A stretch of DNA of 41,164 nucleotides from Streptomyces afghaniensis 772 (GTDB taxonomy: Bacteria; Actinomycetota; Actinomycetes; Streptomycetales; Streptomycetaceae): NCBI GenBank assembly GCA_000415505.1, contig KE354200.1:1-41164 (forward strand), in the 5' to 3' direction. Position 1 is the first letter of the stretch; each line of letters starts with the position of its first letter. Below are positions 26,333-39,978 of this stretch, one piece after another. Both the position numbers and the translations under genes were made by a program. The notes under the pieces were generated by a model. It searched no databases and was not told the DNA's origin. It saw only the letters and a list, made by a program, of their open reading frames with translations.

Positions 26333-27463
26333 GTGAAGATCCGGGTGGAACGCGACGTACTCGCGGAGGCAGTGGCCTGGGCGGCACGCAGCCTCCCGGC
26401 CCGTCCGCCGGCGCCTGTCCTCGCCGGCCTGCTGCTGAAGGCCGAGGACGGCCAGCTGAGCCTGTCCAGCTTCGACTACGAGGTCTCCGCGCGGGTGTCC
26501 GTGGAGGCCGAGGTGGAGGAAGAGGGCACGGTGCTGGTCTCCGGCCGCCTCCTCGCGGACATCTGCCGCGCCCTCCCCAACCGGCCGGTGGAGATTTCCA
26601 CAGACGGTGTACGGGCGACCGTGGTCTGTGGCTCCTCCCGGTTCACACTCCACACACTGCCTGTGGAGGAGTACCCGGCACTGCCGCAGATGCCGAACGC
26701 GACGGGCACGGTCCCCGGCGAGGTCTTCGCCTCCGCCGCCGCCCAGGTGGCGATCGCCGCCGGCCGCGACGACACGCTCCCCGTCCTCACGGGCGTCCGC
26801 ATCGAGATCGAGGGCGACACGGTCACGCTGGCGTCCACCGACCGCTACCGCTTCGCGGTCCGCGAGTTCCTGTGGAAGCCGGAGAACCCGGAGGCTTCCG
26901 CGGTCGCCCTGGTGCCCGCCAAGACGCTGCTGGACACCGCCAAGGCCCTGACGAGCGGCGACCAGGTCACCCTGGCACTGTCCGGCTCGGGCTCCGGCGA
27001 GGGCCTGATCGGCTTCGAGGGCGCCGGGCGCCGTACGACGACGCGTCTCCTGGAGGGCGACCTCCCGAAGTACCGCACGCTGTTCCCGACGGAGTTCAAC
27101 AGCGTCGCCGTGATCGAGACCGCCCCCTTCGTGGAGGCCGTCAAGCGTGTGGCCCTGGTCGCCGAGCGGAACACCCCGGTGCGCCTCAGCTTCGAGCAGG
27201 GCGTGCTCATCCTGGAGGCCGGCTCCAGCGACGACGCACAGGCTGTGGAAAGGGTCGACGCCCAGCTGGAGGGCGACGACATCTCGATCGCCTTCAACCC
27301 GACGTTCCTGCTGGACGGCCTGAGCGCGATCGACTCCCCGGTCGCGCAGCTGTCCTTCACCACGTCCACCAAGCCCGCGCTGCTCAGCGGCAAGCCGGCG
27401 GTGGACGCCGAGGCGGACGAGGCCTACAAGTACCTGATCATGCCGGTGCGGCTCAGCGGCTAA
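26333..27463 (+). CDS. dnaN: DNA polymerase III beta subunit (sliding clamp)
   Basis: 376 aa from the GTG at 26333, which has GGAGG 7-8 bases upstream; the frame is open much further upstream but runs through oriC. The protein starts MKIRVERDVLAEAVAWAARS and contains the three clamp domains, with PVLAGLLLKAEDGQLSLSSFD in the first, DDTLPVLTGVRIEIEGDTVTLASTDRYR in the second and the terminal YKYLIMPVRL in the third. It tethers the polymerase to DNA. Several box-like sequences lie in the 5' third but are coding. Confidence 0.97.
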   Translation: MKIRVERDVLAEAVAWAARSLPARPPAPVLAGLLLKAEDGQLSLSSFDYEVSARVSVEAEVEEEGTVLVSGRLLADICRALPNRPVEISTDGVRATVVCGSSRFTLHTLPVEEYPALPQMPNATGTVPGEVFASAAAQVAIAAGRDDTLPVLTGVRIEIEGDTVTLASTDRYRFAVREFLWKPENPEASAVALVPAKTLLDTAKALTSGDQVTLALSGSGSGEGLIGFEGAGRRTTTRLLEGDLPKYRTLFPTEFNSVAVIETAPFVEAVKRVALVAERNTPVRLSFEQGVLILEAGSSDDAQAVERVDAQLEGDDISIAFNPTFLLDGLSAIDSPVAQLSFTTSTKPALLSGKPAVDAEADEAYKYLIMPVRLSG

Positions 27464-27484
27464 GCCGCACCGCTTCGGCGGCGG

Positions 27485-27505
27485 TTGTCCACAGGCTGAG
27501 GACAA
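27485..27505. promoter_or_regulatory. Convergent DnaA-box pair downstream of dnaN
   Basis: TTGTCCACA (27485-27493, perfect), GGC, then TGAGGACAA (27497-27505). It is identical to the pair upstream of dnaA except for one base. It lies between dnaN and gnd. Confidence 0.8.
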
Positions 27506-27651
27506 AGCCGCAGGTAAAGCCGCAGGTGAGGGCCTACGACTGAGCGCGTATGCCCACAGATGTGCGCGAGCGTCCGGGTTTAGGCTCGGACGCAGGTACG
27601 AAAGTGCCGCAACGCCACGTCGGACACCTGCAAACCTAAGGAACACCACTG

Positions 27652-28527
27652 ATGGAGCTCGGTCTCGTCGGCCTCGGCAAGATGGGTGGCAACATGCGCG
27701 AGCGGATCCGCCGCGCAGGCCACACCGTCTTCGGATACGACCGCAACCCGGACCTCGCCGATGTCCACAGCCTGCCGGAGCTTGTGGGCAAGCTCAATGG
27801 ACCGCGTGTGATCTGGGTGATGGTCCCGGCAGGCGAGCCCACGCAGTCCACCATCGACGAGCTCGCCGAACTGCTGGAGCCCGGCGACGTCGTCGTGGAC
27901 GGCGGCAACTCCCGCTGGACCGATGACGAGAAGCACGCCGAGGAGCTGGCGGCCAAGGGCATCGGCTTCGTCGACTGCGGCGTCTCCGGCGGCGTCTGGG
28001 GCCTGGAGAACGGCTACGCGCTGATGTACGGCGGCGACGCGGAGAACGTCGCCAAGGTGCAGCCGGTCTTCGACGCCCTCAAGCCGGAGGGCGACTTCGG
28101 CTCGGTGCACGCGGGCAAGGTCGGCGCGGGTCACTTCGCGAAGATGGTCCACAACGGCATCGAGTACGCGATGATGCAGGCCTACGCCGAGGGCTGGGAG
28201 CTGCTGGAGAAGGTCGACTCCGTGACCGACGTCCGGGAGGTCTTCCGCTCCTGGCAGGAGGGCACGGTCATCCGCTCCTGGCTGCTCGACCTCGCGGTCA
28301 ACGCGCTCGACGAGGACGAGCACCTGGACAAGCTCCGGGGTTATGCACAGGACTCCGGCGAGGGACGCTGGACTGTGGAAGCCGCGATCGACCACGCGGT
28401 GCCGCTGCCGGCGATCACCGCGTCGCTGTTCGCGCGGTTCGCCTCCCGTCAGGAGGACTCGCCCCAGATGAAGATGATCGCGGCGCTGCGGAACCAGTTC
28501 GGCGGCCACGCGGTCGAGACCAAGTAA
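27652..28527 (+). CDS. gnd: 6-phosphogluconate dehydrogenase (short, decarboxylating, probably NAD-dependent)
   Basis: 291 aa, ATG with AAGGA upstream. It oxidises 6-phosphogluconate to ribulose 5-phosphate and CO2 in the pentose phosphate route. The N-terminal Rossmann motif GLVGLGKMGGNMRERIRRAGH, the substrate signature FVDCGVSGGVWGLENGYALMYGG, and the catalytic Lys region AGHFAKMVHNGIEYAMMQA are intact. Its length is that of the short class, often NAD-specific, rather than the 470-residue form. The acid after the second beta strand (GYDRNPDL) fits NAD preference. Its placement between dnaN and recF is the usual Streptomyces arrangement. Confidence 0.94.
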   Translation: MELGLVGLGKMGGNMRERIRRAGHTVFGYDRNPDLADVHSLPELVGKLNGPRVIWVMVPAGEPTQSTIDELAELLEPGDVVVDGGNSRWTDDEKHAEELAAKGIGFVDCGVSGGVWGLENGYALMYGGDAENVAKVQPVFDALKPEGDFGSVHAGKVGAGHFAKMVHNGIEYAMMQAYAEGWELLEKVDSVTDVREVFRSWQEGTVIRSWLLDLAVNALDEDEHLDKLRGYAQDSGEGRWTVEAAIDHAVPLPAITASLFARFASRQEDSPQMKMIAALRNQFGGHAVETK

Positions 28528-28563
28528 GCAACACCGACGGTTGGGGAGGTCGGCGAAACGACC

Positions 28564-29685
28564 ATGCACGTCACGCATCTGTCGCTGGCCGACTTCCGCT
28601 CGTACCCCCGGGTCGAGGTCCCGCTCGACCCGGGGGTGACGGCCTTCGTCGGCCCGAACGGGCAGGGCAAGACCAACCTCGTCGAGGCCGTCGGCTATCT
28701 CGCCACCCTCGGCAGCCACCGCGTCTCCTCCGACGCCCCCCTGGTCCGCATGGGCGCCGAGCGCGCGATCATCCGGGCCCAGGTACGGCAGGGCGACCGG
28801 CAGCAACTGGTCGAGCTGGAGCTGAACCCCGGGCGTGCCAACCGGGCCCGTATCAACAGGTCCTCGCAGGTCAAGCCGCGTGACGTGCTGGGGATCGTAC
28901 GGACCGTGCTGTTCGCCCCCGAGGACCTCGCCCTGGTCAAGGGCGACCCCGGTGAGCGGCGCCGCTTCCTCGACGAGCTGATCACGGCCCGTTCCCCGCG
29001 CATGGCCGGGGTCCGCTCCGACTACGACCGGGTCCTCAAGCAGCGCAACACCCTTCTGAAGTCGGCCGCGCTCGCCCGCCGGCACGGCGGCCGCAGCATG
29101 GACATGTCCACGCTCGACATCTGGGACCAGCATCTCGCGCGCGCGGGCGCCGAGTTGCTCGCCCAGCGACTGGACCTGATCGCCGCCGTCCAGCCGCTCG
29201 CGGACAAGGCGTACGAGCAGCTCGCCCCCGGCGGCGGCCCGATCGCCCTGGAGTACAAACCGTCCGCGCCGGGCGAGGCACACACCCGTGAGGACCTGTT
29301 CGAGCAGCTGATGGCCGCGCTCGCCGAGGCCCGCAAGCAGGAGATCGAGCGGGGCGTCACCCTGGTCGGCCCGCACCGGGACGACCTGCTGCTCAAGCTC
29401 GGCCAGCTGCCCGCCAAGGGCTACGCCTCCCACGGCGAGTCCTGGTCCTACGCCCTGGCCCTGCGCCTGGCCTCGTACGACCTGCTCAGAGCCGAGGGCA
29501 ACGAGCCGGTGCTGGTGCTCGACGACGTCTTCGCCGAGCTGGACACCCGCCGCCGTGAGCGCCTCGCCGAGCTGGTCGCGCCCGGCGAGCAGGTCCTGGT
29601 GACCGCCGCGGTCGACGACGACGTCCCGCATGTGCTGTCCGGGGTGCGGTTCGCCGTGGCCGAGGGGACGGTGGAGCGCGTATGA
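28564..29685 (+). CDS. recF: DNA replication and repair protein RecF
   Basis: 373 aa. An SMC-like ABC ATPase that loads RecA at gapped DNA. Walker [19 protein letters not shown] is at about residues 30-47 and the C-terminal Walker B is [23 protein letters not shown]. The start [19 protein letters not shown] is typical. The stop overlaps the next start by four bases (ATGA), coupling it to dciA. Confidence 0.97.
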   Translation: MHVTHLSLADFRSYPRVEVPLDPGVTAFVGPNGQGKTNLVEAVGYLATLGSHRVSSDAPLVRMGAERAIIRAQVRQGDRQQLVELELNPGRANRARINRSSQVKPRDVLGIVRTVLFAPEDLALVKGDPGERRRFLDELITARSPRMAGVRSDYDRVLKQRNTLLKSAALARRHGGRSMDMSTLDIWDQHLARAGAELLAQRLDLIAAVQPLADKAYEQLAPGGGPIALEYKPSAPGEAHTREDLFEQLMAALAEARKQEIERGVTLVGPHRDDLLLKLGQLPAKGYASHGESWSYALALRLASYDLLRAEGNEPVLVLDDVFAELDTRRRERLAELVAPGEQVLVTAAVDDDVPHVLSGVRFAVAEGTVERV

Positions 29686-30272
29686 CGGAGAACACACCGG
29701 AGAACACACCCGACAGCACACTGGGGAACACACCCGGGAGCCCGTCCGGGAAAGCGCCCGGGCCCCGGTCTCCCGAGCCGTCCGGCGTGGACCTCGCGCG
29801 CGTGGCGCTCCGTGCGGCCAAGGATGCCGCACGCGCGCGTGGGGACGCGGCGCAGCAGAAGAAGCAGGCGCGCCGCGGCGGTCTGCGCTCCGGCGCGCGT
29901 GCCGACGGCCGCGACCCCATGGCGCTCGGCTCCGCGATCAACCGGCTGATCACCGAGCGCGGCTGGGAGGCCCCGGCCGCGGTGGGCGGGGTCATGGGCC
30001 GCTGGCCGCAGATCGTCGGCGAGGACGTGGCCAAGCACTGTGTCCCGGAGCGATACGACGAGGACGAGCACGTCCTGTCCGTGCGCTGCGACTCGACGGC
30101 CTGGGCGACGAACCTCCGGCTGCTCGCCCCCACCCTGGTCGCGCGCCTCAACGAGGACCTGGGCCACGGCACGGTGAAGCAGATCAAGGTGCAGGGACCG
30201 GGCGCGCCCAACCGCCGCTACGGCCCGTTGCGCGCCCCCGGCAGCACCGGCCCCGGCGACACGTACGGCTGA
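29682..30272 (+). CDS. dciA: DciA (DUF721) replicative helicase operator
   Basis: 196 aa, ATG overlapping the recF stop. The N-terminal 70 residues are disordered, with repeated T-x-x-N-T-P units and an Ala/Arg-rich helix ([25 protein letters not shown]). The DUF721 domain follows (about 85-180): [35 protein letters not shown] and [23 protein letters not shown]721 proteins at this place (Rv0004 in Mycobacterium) act with the DnaB helicase. An inverted repeat just beyond the stop (30275-30305) may be its terminator. Confidence 0.92.
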   Translation: MTENTPENTPDSTLGNTPGSPSGKAPGPRSPEPSGVDLARVALRAAKDAARARGDAAQQKKQARRGGLRSGARADGRDPMALGSAINRLITERGWEAPAAVGGVMGRWPQIVGEDVAKHCVPERYDEDEHVLSVRCDSTAWATNLRLLAPTLVARLNEDLGHGTVKQIKVQGPGAPNRRYGPLRAPGSTGPGDTYG

Positions 30273-32811
<2,539 letters not shown>

Positions 32812-32853
32812 GTCGGTCTCAGCTGACCGCACCAGGAAGGACCTTCACCAGCA

Positions 32854-35448
<2,595 letters not shown>

Positions 35449-35466
35449 CACGAGGAGTGAGTCAGC

Positions 35467-36288
35467 GTGAGCGGAGCCACGGGCGCCGGACCGACCGGTA
35501 CCTCGAAGGGTACGGACACGGACGACGGCGGCCGTGGCTCCGCCGCGCGTGCGGCGGATCCGCACACGACCAACCTGAAGGCGATCAAGTCCCCGACCAA
35601 GGACGCGTCCTCGCCTGACAGGAATGAATCACAGGGGGGAACTGTGACGGACACCAGAGGTCCGCAGACCCAGCAGCACACGGCTGGAGCGGGCCCGTCC
35701 GCATCCGGCGCCCAGCCGCAGCCCGAGCCGGCCGCGCAGGAGAAGGGCACCGCCGCGCAGACGGCGTCCCCCCTGCCGGGGGAACGGCAGGCTCAGCAGC
35801 AGACCGGGCCGTACCACCCGCCCCAGGCCTACCCGGCGCAGTCGGCGGCGGCCGGTGCCGGAGCGGGTGCCGCCGCTGCCGTACGGCGTCCGCGCACAGG
35901 TGCGCGCACCACGCCGCGCGTCCGCAAGGCCCGTCTGCGGGTGGCCAAGGCCGACCCGTGGTCGGTGATGAAGGTCAGCTTCCTGCTCTCCATCGCCCTG
36001 GGCATCTGCACGATCGTGGCGGCCGCCGTGCTGTGGATGGTGATGGACGCGATGGGCGTCTTCTCCACGGTCGGCGGCACGATCTCCGAGGCGACCGGCT
36101 CCAACGAGTCGAACGGCTTCGACCTCCAGGCCTTCCTGTCGCTGCCCAACGTCCTGATGTTCACGTCGGTCATCGCGGTCATCGACGTCGTCCTGGCGAC
36201 GGCCCTCGCGACGCTCGGCGCCTTCATCTACAACCTGTCCGCGGGCTTCGTGGGCGGTGTGGAGCTGACGCTCGCCGAGGACGAGTGA
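35467..36288 (+). CDS. DUF3566 transmembrane protein
   Basis: 273 aa from the GTG at 35467 (GAGGAG upstream). The first 165 residues are disordered (Thr/Gly, then Pro/Gln/Ala-rich). The DUF3566 region follows: basic RVRKARLRVAKADPWSVMKV, helix 1 (about 168-195), a loop with ATGSNESNGFDLQAFLSL, and helix 2 (about 229-257). An in-frame GTG at 35644 with a stronger ribosome site (GGGGGGAA) would give 214 aa; either or both may be used. It corresponds to Rv0007 and is probably co-transcribed with gyrBA. Function is unknown. Confidence 0.88.
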   Translation: MSGATGAGPTGTSKGTDTDDGGRGSAARAADPHTTNLKAIKSPTKDASSPDRNESQGGTVTDTRGPQTQQHTAGAGPSASGAQPQPEPAAQEKGTAAQTASPLPGERQAQQQTGPYHPPQAYPAQSAAAGAGAGAAAAVRRPRTGARTTPRVRKARLRVAKADPWSVMKVSFLLSIALGICTIVAAAVLWMVMDAMGVFSTVGGTISEATGSNESNGFDLQAFLSLPNVLMFTSVIAVIDVVLATALATLGAFIYNLSAGFVGGVELTLAEDE

Positions 36289-36317
36289 CGTCCTTGACGT
36301 TGTCCCGACAACCGATT

Positions 36318-36346
36318 TTGGGACTGCCCATGTCGTGCGCTAATCT
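36318..36346 (+). promoter_or_regulatory. Probable promoter of tRNA-Ile
   Basis: TTGGGA (36318-36323) and TAATCT (36341-36346) with a 17-base spacer, 40 bases before the mature tRNA 5' end. Confidence 0.5.
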
Positions 36347-36386
36347 TCAGGAGTCAGCGCGCGGGACACACCCCGCAGAGCGCGGC

Positions 36387-36463
36387 GGGGCTATAGCTCA
36401 GTTGGTTAGAGCGCATCCCTGATAAGGATGAGGCCACAGGTTCAAATCCTGTTAGCCCCACCA
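36387..36463 (+). tRNA. tRNA-Ile (GAT)
   Basis: 77 bases with CCA encoded. The acceptor stem GGGGCTA pairs with TAGCCCC, the D-arm reads AGCTCAGTTGGTTAGAGC, the anticodon stem CATCC/GGATG holds the loop CTGATAA with GAT at 36421-36423, and the T-arm contains GGTTCAAATCC. It sits downstream of gyrA and the DUF3566 gene, as ileT does in Mycobacterium. Confidence 0.98.
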
Positions 36464-36468
36464 GCGAC

Positions 36469-36503
36469 AAGGCCCCCAGTCGAATGCGACTGGGGGCCTT
36501 TTT
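36469..36503 (+). terminator. Terminator of tRNA-Ile
   Basis: The 14-bp stem AAGGCCCCCAGTCG with an AATG loop is followed by a T-run: a strong classical intrinsic terminator just 5 bases after the CCA end. Confidence 0.92.
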
Positions 36504-36613
36504 CGGCATTCATGAGGCTCCTGTGACGCCTGTGGACGTTCCAACGCTTCTGGAGTGAGGCCGGTCGGCCTCCGAGAGTCATTCCCTTGGGGGGAACCTT
36601 GACGAGAAGTACC

Positions 36614-37525
36614 ATGCCCAGACGCGTCCTGGCCCGGACGGTGGGCGTTGTCGCCGCACTGGCCGTCGCACTCGCTGTCGCCCCGCTGGCGGGCACCGCG
36701 CAGGCCTACAGCGCGGCGTCGGGAACGCTGAGCTTCAGCGGCGACGCGGGTGAGCCCATATCCGGCGGTCAGTCGTACGCGTACACGGCCGGCGCGGTCC
36801 AGATGTTCGACGTCCAGGGCAGCACGGACGGGAACAGCCTGACCGTCGCGGTAGACGCCGAGCAGGGCACGCTCTGGCGGCTCATCGTCGCCGCCCCCGA
36901 TGGCCAGAAGCTGACCGAGGGCACCACGTACACCGGGGCGAAGCAGTGGCCCGACGCCCAGCCGGAGGATCCGGAACTGGTGTTCAGCGGGACCGACAAC
37001 GGGACCGAGAAGTGGTGCAACACCAACTCCGGTTCCTTCACCATCGAGCACATCGCTTTCGGCCCCTACGGTTACGTCAGCGAGCTCGATGCCACCTTCG
37101 AGCAGTACTGCAACGGCTCGACGGTGCCTCTGCGCGGTGCGGTGCACGCGGTCATGCCCGAACCTCCGGCCGAACTCGCCCTGGGGATGACCGTCGACCC
37201 CGAGGGCACGGCGGAGGTTCCGGAGGGGCGGATCACCGTCGGCGGCACCGTGACGTGCAACAAGCCCGCGAGCGTCTCGCTCGCCGGCCAGGTCTTCCAG
37301 ATACAGAAGAAGGGGACGCCGGGCGCGTCCTACCAGACGACCGTGGCCTGCACCCCGGGTGCGCCCGTCCCGTGGTCGGTCAGCCTGACCAGCCAGGAGC
37401 CGGGCACCTCGTTCCAGCCCGGGACCGCGACGATGCGCAGCAGGGCCCGAGCGGATGACCGGGACTACCCGGTGACGGCCGACACCGGACAGCAGGAGAC
37501 CCAGATCACGCTCTCCAAGAGCTGA
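36614..37525 (+). CDS. Secreted protein of unknown function
   Basis: About 303 aa. A clear signal peptide opens the protein (MPRRVLARTVGVVAALAVAL, cleavage probably after GTAQA). The mature part is beta-rich with four Cys in two pairs (KWCNTN/EQYCNG and VTCNKP/VACTPG), which suggests two small domains each closed by a disulfide. I chose the ATG at 36614; a TTG at 36599 with GGGGGGAACC just upstream would add five residues before the signal peptide and is a real alternative. I do not recognise the family. It lies between the tRNA-Ile terminator and a convergent small secreted protein gene. Confidence 0.7.
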   Translation: MPRRVLARTVGVVAALAVALAVAPLAGTAQAYSAASGTLSFSGDAGEPISGGQSYAYTAGAVQMFDVQGSTDGNSLTVAVDAEQGTLWRLIVAAPDGQKLTEGTTYTGAKQWPDAQPEDPELVFSGTDNGTEKWCNTNSGSFTIEHIAFGPYGYVSELDATFEQYCNGSTVPLRGAVHAVMPEPPAELALGMTVDPEGTAEVPEGRITVGGTVTCNKPASVSLAGQVFQIQKKGTPGASYQTTVACTPGAPVPWSVSLTSQEPGTSFQPGTATMRSRARADDRDYPVTADTGQQETQITLSKS

Positions 37526-37569
37526 TCTCCCTTGAGGGCTGCCTCTTGAGGGCTGAGCCTCATGAAAAA

Positions 37570-37601
37570 AGGCCCGGCGGCTCCGAGGAGCCGCCGGGCC
37601 T
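37570..37601 (-). terminator. Terminator of the minus-strand small secreted protein gene
   Basis: A 14-bp stem (AGGCCCGGCGGCTC with CGAG loop) has an A-run on its left, giving a T-run on the minus strand. It lies 32 bases after the stop at 37633 and could also block read-through from the plus-strand gene ending at 37525. Confidence 0.85.
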
Positions 37602-37632
37602 GTACGCAGGTCGCCGGGAGGTGCCGGTGCTA

Positions 37633-38004
37633 TCAGCGCTGCAGCGGAGTGAGATGGTCCGCTGGATCGCCGACGGCGTCGGTGTGGTCGTCGGTGCAGT
37701 CGGCGGTGGGTGCCGCCGTCGTGTCCGCGAGCGTCCGGTGGCGGCAACTGGGGGACTTGCCGTGGGCCTCGGCGTGGATGCGCTGTTTCATCGTGGGGGG
37801 CAGGGCCTTGGCGTAGGACAAGGACCAGGGGGCGGCCGTCGCCGGTGCCGTCCGCTGCTGCGGGATGAGCGCGCTGTTGCGCTTCTGCTCGGTCTGCGGT
37901 ACCGCCGCGGCGGCGGTCGTGGTGATGAATCCGAGCGTCGTGCACAGCGCGAGGAAGGCGGTGACGATGGCAGTCCAGAGCTTCATGACCTTGTTCCGGG
38001 CCAT
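37633..38004 (-). CDS. Small secreted protein, DUF6344-like
   Basis: 123 aa, ATG with GAGGGG 3-8 bases upstream. The N-terminus is a signal peptide or membrane anchor (MARNKVMKLWTAIVTAFLAL, then CTTLGFITTTAAAAVP). The rest is polar, with a SLSYAKALPPTMKQRIHAEAHGKSPSCRHR segment that I recall as conserved among Streptomyces proteins of this locus. The family name is from memory and uncertain. It ends at a strong terminator. Confidence 0.65.
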   Translation of the reverse strand: MARNKVMKLWTAIVTAFLALCTTLGFITTTAAAAVPQTEQKRNSALIPQQRTAPATAAPWSLSYAKALPPTMKQRIHAEAHGKSPSCRHRTLADTTAAPTADCTDDHTDAVGDPADHLTPLQR

Positions 38005-38341
38005 AACCCCTCACTTTCGGGTCGGGCGATTTGCGTACTTTCCTCATGATGTGTATGAGGGCCGAGAAGTGGTGGACCGACGCTCGTGGCGCGTCGTTGT
38101 TCAGATGAACACCACTCGGATGGGTGCAAGAAGGGCGAAAAGGTGAGAAAAAGGGAGAAGAGCGGTCGAAGTAACCGTCCGTCGGCGTGTGATCACTCTC
38201 CGGTGGGAGCGACGGACTCCGCTTCTATCGCGGTTCCCCGGAGGGGAGTTGAGGTCCGACTCAGGTCACCGATCGGTATCGGTCGGTGTGTATAGTCGGG
38301 CGCCAGAGGTCCCCTACGTCAACGAAAGACGAGGTCGCGCG
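38005..38341. other. Divergent intergenic region before the DLW-39 gene
   Basis: 337 bases separate the divergent small secreted protein gene and the DLW-39 gene. A TATAGT at 38291-38296 could be a -10 for the latter. I find no RNA gene or repeat; in particular no tRNA-Ala. Confidence 0.45.
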
Positions 38342-38470
38342 GTGAAGAAGCTTCTCCTGGTCGCACTGGCCGCCATCGGCGGGCTCCTCGTGTACCGCCA
38401 GATCCAGGCGGATCGCGCCGAGCAGGATCTGTGGACGGAGGCGACTGACTCCGTGCCCACGGGTTCGTGA
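38342..38470 (+). CDS. DLW-39 family microprotein
   Basis: 42 aa, GTG with GAGG 8 bases upstream. It starts MKKLLLVALAAIGGLLVYRQ, a single membrane helix, followed by a charged stretch and the family signature DLWTEATD. It is a conserved actinobacterial microprotein near the origin with unknown function. A terminator follows at 38495. Confidence 0.9.
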   Translation: MKKLLLVALAAIGGLLVYRQIQADRAEQDLWTEATDSVPTGS

Positions 38471-38494
38471 GTCACGACATCCCATACCGAACAC

Positions 38495-38524
38495 ACCCCG
38501 GCCGCCTCGCGGTCGGGGTTTTGT
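38495..38524 (+). terminator. Terminator after the DLW-39 gene
   Basis: An 11-bp stem (ACCCCGGCCGC, one G-T pair) with a 3-base loop, ending in TTTT. Confidence 0.85.
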
Positions 38525-38574
38525 GTGTGAGGATTCACGGCGGTTCTGCGTTCCGGTGACGTGAGGGGTGGCGC

Positions 38575-39930
38575 GTGAGGGGACGGTGTCGTACGGCGTG
38601 GGGGCGTGCGGGCGCGTGGCGCGGTCGTCGTCCGTCGGTGGTCGTGCGCCTGGGTGCCGTGGCGGTGGTGCTGGGTACGACGGCTGCCGTGGTGCCCGGG
38701 CAGGCCGCGGCCGCCGCCGGGGCGTCCGGCACGGCACAGTCGCCGAGCCCGTACGCCTTCGCCGATGACGCCCGGAGTGTCAAGGGGGCGAGGAGTACCG
38801 CCGACGCCGTGGCGCTGACGCCCGGCACGGCCTACAAGAGCTCCCTCCCGAGCAGCGGCAAGGTCAACTACCGCCTCGAGCTCGACGCCACGTCGAACGC
38901 GTACGTCTCCGTCACCGCCGTCCCCTCCCCCGGCAGCACCGTCTCCGTCATCGACGGGATCAAGGTGTCCGTGCAGGACGACGACGGCACCCCCTGTTCC
39001 GACGAGAGAGCGAGCTTCGGCGCTGCCCGCAGTCCGCACCCGATCGCGGCGTGGGGCCGACGCGAGATCTCGCCCACCAAGCCGCTGTGCCGGGAGGCCG
39101 GGACCTACTACGTGACCGTCGAGCGCGTCGACCCGAAAGGCGAGGGCTCCTCGCCCGGCGCCTGGGACCTGGAACTCGTCGCCATGACGGAGCCCCGGAC
39201 GGCGAAGACCGGGCCCACCAGCGCACCCGAGGTGTGGAACTCCGCCTCGCCCCAGCCGCTCCAGGGGGAGGCCGAGGACCGCCGGGGCGGTGCGGGGTTC
39301 ACCGGGGCGACCCCGCTGGACCAGGGGGTCTGGCGGGACGACATCCGGCCCGGCCAGACGCTCTTCTACGAGGTGCCGGTCGACTGGGGCCAGCAGCTCC
39401 AGGTCACCGCCGACCTGGGCAGCTCGGCCTCCGGCGGCACCGGCTACACGCCCGACGCGCTGGACCTGGACCTGTACAACCCGGCGCGCGGCCCCGTCGC
39501 CGACGTGGGCGTCGGCTACAACGGCGGCCAGAAGTCCGGCAGCCTGCCTCCCCTGCCACCCGTCGACCACGCCAACCGCAACGCCGCCATCGGCCAGATC
39601 GGGGCGATGCGCTTCGCCGGCTCCTACTACCTCGTCGCACACCTCGCCGAGAGCGTCGCCGACACCTTCGGGGACGGGCCGTTCCCGATGACACTGCGGG
39701 TCAAGGTGAGCGGTCAGGCGCGCAGCGGGCCCGCATACGTGGGGGAGTCCGAGCCGAAGGGCGTCTTCGAGGTCTCGGAGCAGGACCGGGAGGCGGCGGC
39801 CGAGGGTGTGGCCGGGGGTGACGACACCGCGATGCGGGTCGTCGCCGTGGGCGGCATCGGCACCGGGAGCGCGCTGCTGGTGGGGCTCGGCGTGTGGACC
39901 GTGGTGGCTCGGCGGAGGAACGCCGGGTAG
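38575..39930 (+). CDS. Secreted, C-terminally membrane-anchored protein of unknown function
   Basis: 451 aa, GTG with GAGGGG about 6 bases upstream. It has a long Arg-rich signal peptide (hydrophobic core VVVRLGAVAVVLGTTAAVVP, then an Ala-rich cleavage region), a large extracytoplasmic part of about 370 residues, a C-terminal transmembrane helix (VVAVGGIGTGSALLVGLGVWTV) and a short basic tail. Two similar beta modules are visible: an early KVNYRLELDATSNAYVSVTA and a later QTLFYEVPVDWGQQLQVTADL, each following a TPLD/TPGT-like lead-in. This suggests duplicated jelly-roll domains. I do not recognise a named family. It is convergent with the Ser/Thr kinase gene 48 bases away. Confidence 0.75.
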   Translation: MRGRCRTAWGRAGAWRGRRPSVVVRLGAVAVVLGTTAAVVPGQAAAAAGASGTAQSPSPYAFADDARSVKGARSTADAVALTPGTAYKSSLPSSGKVNYRLELDATSNAYVSVTAVPSPGSTVSVIDGIKVSVQDDDGTPCSDERASFGAARSPHPIAAWGRREISPTKPLCREAGTYYVTVERVDPKGEGSSPGAWDLELVAMTEPRTAKTGPTSAPEVWNSASPQPLQGEAEDRRGGAGFTGATPLDQGVWRDDIRPGQTLFYEVPVDWGQQLQVTADLGSSASGGTGYTPDALDLDLYNPARGPVADVGVGYNGGQKSGSLPPLPPVDHANRNAAIGQIGAMRFAGSYYLVAHLAESVADTFGDGPFPMTLRVKVSGQARSGPAYVGESEPKGVFEVSEQDREAAAEGVAGGDDTAMRVVAVGGIGTGSALLVGLGVWTVVARRRNAG

Positions 39931-39978
39931 GTCCGGCAGGGGAGCCGTGCGTGCGCCCGGGCTGGTGCTCGCGGGCGC

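Noticed and set aside
27761-27791. DnaA-box-like ATGTCCACA and TGTGGGCAA in gnd
   Set aside because: Each has a mismatch and both are explained by conserved coding sequence; kept out of the box list.
37546-38049. Plus-strand frame antisense to the small secreted protein gene
   Set aside because: It passes through the terminator hairpin and has Val/Gly/Arg-rich shadow composition; the minus-strand frame has a signal peptide and ribosome site.
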